This document shows, piece after piece, positions 55,901-64,000 of a stretch of 64,000 nucleotides of DNA. The position numbers and the translations under genes are program-made. The number at the start of each line of letters is the position of its first letter. Position 1 is the first letter of the stretch. This DNA is from Onchidella celtica. Its lineage: Eukaryota; Mollusca; Gastropoda; Systellommatophora; Onchidiidae. The stretch covers positions 30,261,612 through 30,325,611 of the forward strand of contig OZ007569.1 of the NCBI GenBank assembly GCA_963931925.1, given 5' to 3'. Under the pieces are notes generated by a model. That model saw only the letters and a list, made by a program, of their open reading frames with translations, searched no databases and had not been told where the DNA came from.

Positions 55901-58900
55901 GTAAGTCAAACCTGGGGTGGAGGGCTGTAGGTGTAATCTTATCAAACATTGTTTGAGGAGGGGTGCTGGTTAGCAGCAGTGTTGCTGGCCTTTGGGATTT
56001 TTTTGCAAGACCTTGTTTTTTTGTAGGGTTACCTTGGGATCTTGGGATTTTTAAAAAGAGCTTGGGATTTTTCTGGCTTTTGTATATTGACTATTATTTC
56101 TTTTTATTATAAGCACAAAGAAGACGGAAGTGCTCCATCAGCCTGCTCCAGACGACAAGTATCCTGTGACCCCAAATATCAAAGTCCATGACAGTCTTCT
56201 GAAGGTGTCGGAGAACTTCACCTATCTTGGCAGTACACTGTCTTCCGCGGCTCGTGTTGATACTGAAATTCTCTCAAGAATCAGCAAAGCCAGCTCTGCA
56301 TTTGGCAGGCTTCGAAAGAGAGTGTGGGATGTTGCCGGCATTCGCACAGACACTAAGCTGAAAGTGTACAATGCTGTGGTCCTTCCCACCCTACTCTATG
56401 GGGCTGAAACCTGGACAGTGTACCAATCGCATGCCAGAAAGCTAAATCACTTTCATCTGGCCTGCCTTAGAAAGATCCTAAGGATCAAATGGCAGGATAA
56501 AATTCCAGACACTGAGGTCCTCAATCGTGCCAAGGAATTGAGCATCTTCTGCCACCTGAAAAAAATTCAGCTATGTTGGGCAGGACATGTTGTCAGAATG
56601 CCTGACTCCAGACTCCCTAAGCAAATCTTCTTCTCTGAGCTCTCCAATGGAACGAGGAATGTTGGGGCCCCAAAGAGACGTTACAAAGACACTCTCAAGC
56701 AATCACTGAAGGCCTTTGCCATTGATGTGAGTGAGTGGGAAAAGCTCTCGCTTGATCGTGCAAATTGGAGGGCGGCCCTTACCAGAGGCAGCAAAGCATG
56801 GGAAGCTGACAGAGTCCAGCAGGCTATCAAAAAAAGAGAATGGCGCAAGAAAAGGCCCAGTGGTACTGAACCAACGGAGCACTCTTGTCATTTATGCGGA
56901 AGGGTCTGCAGGGCAAAAATAGGACTTATCAGTCACATGAGAAGCCATAAGTCATGAAAGAACAGTCTTTCCATTCTGTCCTCTGTGTCCTTTAGTTCTC
57001 TTTATTGTCCATGTGTTGAAATTCTCAACAATTTCTGTTCTTTATTCCTCTGGTGTTGTTAAGGTCATCATCATACCTGATGGACGAACTATTATTATTA
57101 TTATTATTATTATTTCTTTGTAATAAAACAACAACAACAACAAAAAAAACCCCCTAAAAATTGCCCTTTTACTTACCATACCACTTGCAATTGATGAAAG
57201 ATGAATAAAGCCAAATGGCACAATGGGCAGTTTGAGATTCCCGTGTGAAAGGATCTCCCGGTATGATCTGCGACCAAATCACTTATTTTGCTTTGTATAA
57301 ATTCACTGTACCATATAAGGAAATTGTACATTTTGAAATGTATTTTTTGGGTTGAAAAAAAAAACCCTAAAGATCGTTGGAGGTTGATTCAGTGATTGAA
57401 TAGATGATAGAAAGTATTGAATCTTGTAAGAGTAATAGTGATCGGAAAGACAGGAGAGGCCACTCCTTGAAAAGAGGAGGAGATCGATCGAGCTATGGTC
57501 AGTGGTTGGTCAATGTCTGTATAGCGGATGAGAGAGTTGTGGTCAGTGATGAGATAATCTCTGTATGGGAAGGGAGATGCTTATGGTCAGTGATAGGCCA
57601 GACCTTGTGTGGAGAAAGAGAGTGTTATAGTCAGCAGTAAGTTAACTTTTATACAGGGGAGGAGAGGATTATGGTCATTTGTAAGTTAATATTTATATAA
57701 GGGTAGGAGAAGATTATTGTCACTTTAAAGTAAATACACTATATTTCTGCCATTTTTTTTCATATACAGGATATGACGATGATCTTTTGAACAAGACTGT
57801 CTGTGAAGTTGAAGGTCATCTCGACAAGATTAAGGCCCGCCAAGGTTCGGCATGTTCATTAATGTCCTGGAAACCATGTGACCTTTTAAGAGACTATATA
57901 CTAAGTTTTCTTGTTCTTGCTCTCTCCTTCTTCATGCCACTCCCTAACAATGTTTGGCAATATCTCCTTGCCAAGACATCCCTTCACTTTCCACTTGACA
58001 TGATCTTCAGATGGTAGATGGAATGAATGTACATGGATTGATATAAATGTACAAAACTATGTGAAACACTAATGTACTGACTGATTGTTTGAAATGAAGT
58101 ACCTTGAGCTCATCAAAGGGTGACTGATTTGGTCACAAGCTGTCTAGTGAATGTATAAACCTGTGCGAAACACTAAAATATAGTTAACATTGCATGGTAA
58201 ACCATTGGTGCATACTTAGTGAAAGCAAAGATACTAGAAAGGATAATATGAGAAACTGTCTTCTTTGCACCACTAAAAAAAACCGTGCAAACAATTTGCT
58301 TGCTGATCGGGGGCTTGATATAATGGTAAATTTATGATGCAAAATTGTGACAGTGCTACTGTGACTAAAAAAAAGAAAACAGCCAGAGTTTTCCCATAGC
58401 CACTGAGGTTATACTTCCACAATAAGTGACGTCAGTCAAGGCCTAGAGCGAAAGCTGAACACTGAACAATATTCAATATTTTCCCTATTTGGCTTTGTAA
58501 AATATCACACTTTTCATGACTTCCACGTGTTTGCCGCTGGGTGGCGGCGCAAAATTTGTGCACGCTAAAACTAAAGCATTAGCTGTCTTATCTTGTCAAT
58601 TCTAGTATCTTTGGTGAAAATGCTTGACTCATGAGTGTTTTTATATTTTGGCCATTGGCTTGGCAAACAGATGCGAAAGTGAACATTCAACACAAAAATT
58701 ATGAATTAAATGAAGTTCCAAAATTATACTGTTCCAAATAAATCAGTGAATTGTTTTATTACACCAAAGTGATAAGAATCTGCACAGAAAGTACTGGTAC
58801 AGAGATGGCTATCTATTTAAGGGTACAGACAAACAGATAAACAGAATAGGAATTTTAGTAGTATATAGATCCAATGAGTAATTTTCCTTTATTGCTTAAT

Positions 58901-61900
58901 TTGAGTGAACCAGACATAAAAGAACTATTGATTAATAATTGGTTCCTTGTGCTCATTCCATATCATATGACATGATATGAACTGTGGACATGGGAATGAG
59001 ATGGTTTTTCTTAGTTTTACTTTTTTTTTTTGTCTCCTAACTTGTACAACAGGGTTGGTGCATAAGTATTTGGGAGAGGTTACAGTGGCTGCTGGATAGT
59101 TACCTGAATTGGATACTTCTTTAAGTTTTGGTGTTTCAATCTATTTTCATCACTTTTACTGTTATGCCTCACAGTCAAACATTTTTGATGAAGTAAAGAA
59201 TCTCCTATAATGAGATAAAAACTTTACTGGCATATGACTTCTCCTGCTCAGTCACTTTAAATGATGAAGAATGTGATATGAAAACAAATTTTATTAATCT
59301 AGTATCAAGGCAAAATTAAAGCCAAAGGTGAAAACCAGATATTCAGATTTCAAATATAAACAATTTGCATGAATTTGAACAATAAAATATTTATAAAAAC
59401 ATGAGAATAAGAATTTAAGAGTAAAAGCTTTTGTTGTTTTTATTTGTCGATGCTAATCTTAGCTAAGCTGATAAAGAGAATTGTTAAACTGAAGATCTAC
59501 AACGTACAAGAAAGGTCAAAACAAATGAGCAAACAATAAAGTAGGAAAGTGGTAATCTTTTGCCATAGCTTAAGATTTAATGCTCTCTTGTTCTTTTTGT
59601 TGATTTCTGGTATTGATCATTCGGTTAATTTTGTTTCAGTAAACCTTACTGTTAATTTCAAAAGAAATGAAAGAGCAAATGAAAATTTAACTTTGTCAAT
59701 ATTACTTCCTCCACATATATGCATTTTTTTTTCTCTGCCACATAATCAGTGCCATCCAGATCTTTTGTTAACATCATTTGAAGGCCATTCGTGACACCAT
59801 CTTTTTCATTACTACCCACAGGAAAAGAGACTTCTGCTTCTGTGAAAAGACCTGTATATGGTTTCACGTGGTGGCAATGGATGGACGACATTGGCGGCAG
59901 ATGCCTCTTGGTAAAACAAAATGTTTTTTTTATAAGTGTGATTACGTTATGTTCAGGACACTATTTTAAGTGGATGAATAGTTGAGCAAAGTGTGTTTGA
60001 CAAATCAATTCCTTGACAAGCAAATGAACTTAATCATTGACCGGTAAATTAAGTGATTGATATATGTATAAAACTGAGCTGAAATAAAAAAATCAGAGAT
60101 ATTATAGGGAAACAGGGGCCTTATGCAGCCATGTAAAATGTAATAGGCCTAGTTTGAATTCAAAGAAATCAGATTTTTGACAGTCTTACTCTTAGCATCT
60201 AATAATCTTAGTCAGCCATCACAAGTTCAACAACCCATTCCCCTTCCAAAGGGCCCTCACACATCATGACAGCTTAGGCTTCAAGTGTCAGGTTATGTGC
60301 ATGTGACTTCTTTGTATTCTGTTCCACTGAAAGTGAGAGTGTGCAGATGTAATTTGAGAAAACAACAACCATTCTAACCATTATTTACTTTCTGCTCACT
60401 GAACAAACCTGCACAACAGCAGCGTCAGCAGAAGTGTCTTGCATGCCATAGAATGTCGAAAGAGATTGGTCTTTCACATGTCAGTGAATCTGCATAATAC
60501 GGTACTTTAATCAAAGAACAAGTGCATAAATAAAATGTATGTCGTCGCTGCTCTATAGTAATGGGAAAAGTTATTTTTGACATTTTTGAGATATTCAGAA
60601 AAAAGTGTTTCTTATGGTGACATATATATGCCATTATGATTCTATTGGATTATTACATTTTGCTGCTGTTGCATTGTTTTCTAAAATATTATCTGACAGC
60701 CCTTACGCTCATTAATGCAATGAAACGTCAGTTGCCTTTTGGCATTAATCGGACATAATTATACCATTATTGTAGAGGCAGCAGCACAGAAATAAAATGT
60801 TTTATGTGTTTGCCTCGTTTTTCAAACACAAACAGCAAAACACACGAGGATTGCAGTTTTTGCATCTATAAAGCTGGATACAAGTATTTGATCATTTCAT
60901 TGCTACACATGTGTTTTTTCCTAATCACAGCTGAAAGAGCAAATTCCAGCTAAACATACTTTTGCTAGAACATGAATGTTGATTAGTTAGACAATCAAGT
61001 AATCAATAGCTGTATCTGAATGTTCTAATGAAACAATTCTTCCTGGATTCATTCAGAATCTCCAGATAAGTCTAAAGATATTTTATATCCAGTTCTTACT
61101 GATTGTAACACTTGCAAAAATCAAGGAACCATTGCATTTTTTTATTTTTTGTTTTTTGACCTTCAATTTCTGGTCTACTGTCTTTGGACTGACATAGCAA
61201 AGTAATTGAGGCAGTTATCATGTTTGATATTGATATCAATGAATTCCATAATGTGTCTTTTTCAGAGACCCGTGAGTAGGCGACAGTATGCTGAGACAGA
61301 TGTCCTCATTATTTTCATTGAACGCAATTCACTTAGAAAATATGTTCATGCGGATATCTATCGACTTACATCTAGATGCCTCAGTGATGCCATCTTCCTT
61401 CTGGTTTTGCCAAATGATGATGAGGATGTGGCCAAAGATGATGAGGATAAGGCCAAAGATGATTCAGAGATAACTCAAACAATGAGGCTAAGTGGAGAAG
61501 AATTTAAAAAATTTCTTGAAGACAACCCCGTTAAATTGCCAAACCAAGGTAAGTGTATCTTTTATTGCTTTGTGTCTATATCAGATTTCACCCTTACTCC
61601 ATGGAAACAGATCAAAAGACATTGGCTCCTCAGCCTAGCTTTTTGGCCATGAAATATAACATGACAGTTTTAGTACTGTTTTTTTTTTATTTCATTAAAA
61701 TCCTTATCCTGAAAGTATGAACTGAGCTGCAAAGTAGTTTATAAACACCTCTCCTATTACTTTTAAAACTATTTTCAACTGGCATGTCCTTCCTTTTATT
61801 GTCATAGTTGATATTTACTGCAAGTCTGTTGGTATTCTCAAAATCCATTAACACCAAATTTACTGGATTGAATACTCACCACATTCGCTGCTACATGATA

Positions 61901-63042
61901 TCAAGAACCAATCTTCACCTGTCAATAATCATCTCACTTAACACAATAACAGATTGCAGAAAAATCCTCAAAGAAATTAAAAAGTTCACAGGTACAAAAT
62001 ATGTGAACAAATCTGCTATATGTCGCGCAGCCAGTCAAAATGAGTCACTTGTCGCTTTTTATCATAATAGAGTTATTAGTATCATGTAAAAGCTTATTTC
62101 ATGCACTTTCATGTGGTGAAAACATTTTTGAGCTAGCTTAATTTTAGCCTGAGATATTGCAGTTTAAAGAGGTGGGGGGTGAGCCCTGAACAATGACGAT
62201 TAAAGATCGGGCTGAACACAAAACAGTTAGATACTTACCTCAGAAAATCCTGATTTTAATCATTTTATACTTAAAATCTGCTAATTTCATTAACATTTTC
62301 TAGTTCAGAAATGGATAAACTTTCCATTTCCGCAATAAAAAAAAAAATTGATATCCGACCCCCCAAACAAGTTCAACTCCCGATTTCTCTGGTTCAAGCC
62401 CAGCGACAAGCGTCTCATTTTGAATGGCCGCTAGACATATGTTGTTCTTTTAAAAATGAGCCATTTGGTTGTTTATTTTTTGTGTGTATAGGGTATAAAT
62501 TTCCCAAATAGTTTGCAGCTGATTGTGTATATTTAACATTCTGCACTTGCTTTTATTTCTATAACTGTTACTTTGTCATGTGCAACTGCCACACTGATTG
62601 TAGAGCTACTCCCATTTGGAGAGTAGAAATGTTATATTTGCAATGTAGATTTGACTGCTTTATCACTGTATCAGTACAGATAATATCAATAATACTCACT
62701 TTCTGTTTTACTATGGTTTATGTGGTCTTGATCTGTTACTTAGAAGCTGACTACTGTTACTGTTAGTCTCTTATCCTATCTGCTGGTGTGCTCAGTTGTC
62801 TTCACTACCAAATTCTGTCTACCCAGCCAAATATCATTGCTTCATCTCCATCTCTTTCAGATCTTGAGATTATTGACTCAACCATGCTGGACGAGAATAT
62901 GATTGAAAGAGTTTTAATGAAGGTGGCGGATCGTAGAAGACAAAAACAACAATCAGAGTCAAGCCAGGTTTCTGCATCCGGCAAAAAAGAAGCACTGGCT
63001 CAGAAACTTACCAAGATTTGGAAAGCTGCCATATTTCATTAA
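55828..63042 (+). CDS. Unrecognised 233-residue protein, N-myristoylation signal, five coding exons
   Basis: Coding exons 55828-55900, 57770-57844, 59822-59910, 61266-61548 and 62861-63042 join in phases 1, 1, 0 and 1 with consensus sites, giving 234 codons with stop. The ATG follows an in-frame TGA. The product begins MGGELCKPSKHTKK, which fits the N-myristoyl pattern with Cys6 and a basic patch. A beta-alpha pattern follows (KKYDRLVMVAYFG, then a charged helix to about residue 48), a Trp-rich segment (TWWQWMDDIGGR, about 63-75), then ETDVLIIFIERNSL and DAIFLLVLPN, like alternating strands and helices of a TIR-type fold. Residues 130-147 are an acidic hinge with an internal DEDVAKD/DEDKAKD repeat. 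The tail is basic and helical. I recognise no family; the TIR-like reading is an inference. Confidence 0.75.
56105..57113 (+). mobile_element. 5'-truncated non-LTR element with C-terminal zinc finger
   Basis: An intact frame from 56130 to 56957 (275 codons) holds the post-RT region (NFTYLGSTLSSAARVDTEI, VVLPTLLYGAETWTV, LNHFHLACLRKIL, AGHVVRMPDSRLPKQIF, RRYKDTLKQSL) and ends with a C2H2 finger (CHLCGRVCRAKIGLISHMRSH with two Cys and two His). An ATT tail at 57090-57113 marks the 3' end. No RT catalytic motifs remain. It differs from the RTE at 43.4 kb; I do not assign a clade. It lies in intron 2 of the 233-residue gene. Confidence 0.85.
57470..57725 (+). repeat. Degenerate minisatellite of about 57 bp before coding exon 2
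   Basis: About five units of the form TTATGGTCAGTGATAGG...TCTGTATA...GGAGA, decaying towards the acceptor at 57769. Confidence 0.75.
57770..57844 (+). CDS. 233-residue gene, coding exon 2
   Basis: Acceptor CATATACAG. Encodes YDDDLLNKTVCEVEGHLDKI and KARQ, a predicted helix. The donor GTTCGG is weak, but the phase is right. Confidence 0.7.
57845..59821 (+). other. Intron between coding exons 2 and 3 of the 233-residue gene
   Basis: Apart from a MITE fragment at 58449-58505 (GCTGAACACTGAACAATATT), nothing is recognised. AT-rich. Confidence 0.45.
58449..58505. mobile_element. Fragment of GGGGCAT MITE family
   Basis: Shares GCTGAACACTGAACA and CTATTTGGCTTTGTAAA with 12569-12673. Ends not preserved. 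Confidence 0.5.
59822..59910 (+). CDS. 233-residue gene, coding exon 3
   Basis: Acceptor CTACCCACAG. Encodes KETSASVKRPVYGFTWWQWM and DDIGGRCLL. Donor GTAAAA, phase 0. Confidence 0.72.
59911..61265 (+). other. Intron between coding exons 3 and 4 of the 233-residue gene
   Basis: No repeats or exons recognised. AT-rich. Confidence 0.45.
61266..61548 (+). CDS. 233-residue gene, coding exon 4
   Basis: Acceptor TTTTTCAG. The largest exon (94 codons), with two strand-like hydrophobic runs and the acidic repeat. Donor GTAAGT, phase 1. Confidence 0.8.
61549..62860 (+). other. Intron between coding exons 4 and 5 of the 233-residue gene
   Basis: No element or exon recognised. Small open frames near 61808-62089 and 62578-62766 have no support. 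Confidence 0.45.
62861..63042 (+). CDS. 233-residue gene, coding exon 5
   Basis: Acceptor CATCTCTTTCAG. Encodes DLEIIDSTMLDENMIERVLM, a polar Gln/Ser stretch and the helical end KLTKIWKAAIFH, then TAA. Confidence 0.8.
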
Positions 63043-63595
63043 ATTACATGTACATGTATATGAAAGGTGCTATTATCTTAGCACTGAACTTACTTTTAGC
63101 ATGCTATTTAGCAAGTTTCTCTTGATATTCATGTTAACTTTTGCTATGCTGTCTAAATTTACATAAAACAAGACCATCTTAGTTTCTTGGCTTACATTTT
63201 CAGCCCAATCCAACTAGACCAAAAAAGAAAAGTGAAAAGTTGAGATTTTGCTTATATGAGTATATATAAAATGTCTGCTTGTTGATGTTCATCCGTCGAG
63301 TCAGCGAGTACCAGGGGGCTGTTGGAGCTGTATCTGACAGTGGGTATGCAAGTGGCTGACAAGGCCTAACATACAAAAGTTTTGATGGCAGACAGATGAG
63401 GGAGGCATCATCTTGCTCTAGCCTTCCTGACTGTCTTCATCCGCTGTGCTGAAGTTGTTCTTGCTGCAGCCTTGCATTACTTTATGCCCTTATAAACCGA
63501 AGTGTGCCATTTTCGTTGGTCCAAGGCAGTTTGCTCCCATGAGCCAGGGCAAATACAACACGTCTTACACACAAACATTAAAGCACCAGGGTACA
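63043..63595 (+). other. 3' flank of the 233-residue gene
   Basis: Presumed 3' UTR and downstream DNA. No AATAAA close to the stop and no gene recognised. Confidence 0.4.
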
Positions 63596-63995
63596 CGTTG
63601 GTCAAGGTGCTCGCCTCTCATGCCGAAGGTGCCGGATTTGATCCCTGCTCGGTTGCAGGCATTTGTATTGGGGGTAGGGAGAGGGGAATTCCTGTCCTTG
63701 ATTTTATGGTAGGTAGGATCGAGCACCTAGTCTTCTCGAATGAGGATGAAAAACTCAGAGGACCTTTGTGCATGTTGGGCACGTCAAATATAGTTTGGCA
63801 GTTGAAGGTCGAGAAGAGCAGGCCAAACAAGGGAGCTGCCCAAGCAAGGGAGCTGCCCAAGCAAAATTCTAAAAATAACTAATCCCAACCACAAAAACAC
63901 ACAGAAACAAGAAGAAGAAAATTGAAAACAAGTAAAGTGAGGTGTAAATGCCAAGAGCAGCGAAACCTCCTCAAATAAAGAGCTTAAACACATTA
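63596..63995 (+). mobile_element. tRNA-derived SINE, diverged copy, with 3' unit
   Basis: The body matches the 8.3-8.6 kb SINE (CAAGGTGCTCGCCTCTCATGCC; GTAGGATCGAGCACCTAGTC; GAAGAGCAGGCC). The A box is partly deleted and the B box decayed (GGATTTGATCC). An 18-bp tail unit (AAGCAAGGGAGCTGCCC) is duplicated. It continues into the unit shared with 5600-5700 and may run past the window. Confidence 0.75.
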
Positions 63996-64000
63996 AAACA

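Overview
The window is eukaryotic nuclear DNA. Genes are split into short exons with GT-AG introns, and the rest is AT-rich sequence packed with simple repeats, long G or C runs, small inverted-repeat transposons, tRNA-derived SINEs and truncated non-LTR retrotransposons. The repeat style (CTGT and CACA satellites, TACATGTA-rich spacers, RTE-type LINEs) and the proteins suggest a lophotrochozoan invertebrate, most likely a gastropod mollusc. This is an inference; no diagnostic marker gene is present.

Three genes can be assembled with consistent splice phases. (1) 1.8-14.8 kb, plus strand: a four-pass membrane protein of the TMEM179/TMEM179B family, five coding exons. Its third exon lies at the edge of a 526-bp inverted-repeat transposon, and the best in-phase 3' splice site is inside the transposon end. 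(2) 24.4-49.15 kb, minus strand: the Hsp70/Hsp90 organising co-chaperone STIP1 (Hop/STI1), nine exons. The assembled 323-residue protein has TPR2A, TPR2B and DP2 but no TPR1-DP1, as in the short nematode form. (3) 50.6-63.04 kb, plus strand, head-to-head with STIP1: a TATA promoter with a short non-coding first exon, then five coding exons for a 233-residue protein I do not recognise. It has a predicted N-myristoylation signal, a possible divergent TIR-like fold and an acidic hinge.

Mobile elements fill the introns. There are seven TTAA-bounded (piggyBac- or Kolobok-type) elements, including two inverted copies of one family in STIP1 introns, one of which carries another TTAA element nested inside it. 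There are two TA-bounded pogo/Tigger-like elements, two hAT-like elements and several small inverted-repeat elements. A probable 4.5-kb element with about eight copies of a GGACGTTAC-containing box has a 5'-truncated RTE retrotransposon inserted in it. Non-LTR fragments also lie at 11.6-12.1, 52.2-52.9, 53.6-54.2 and 56.1-57.1 kb. No rRNA, functional tRNA, CRISPR array or bacterial-type operon was seen.
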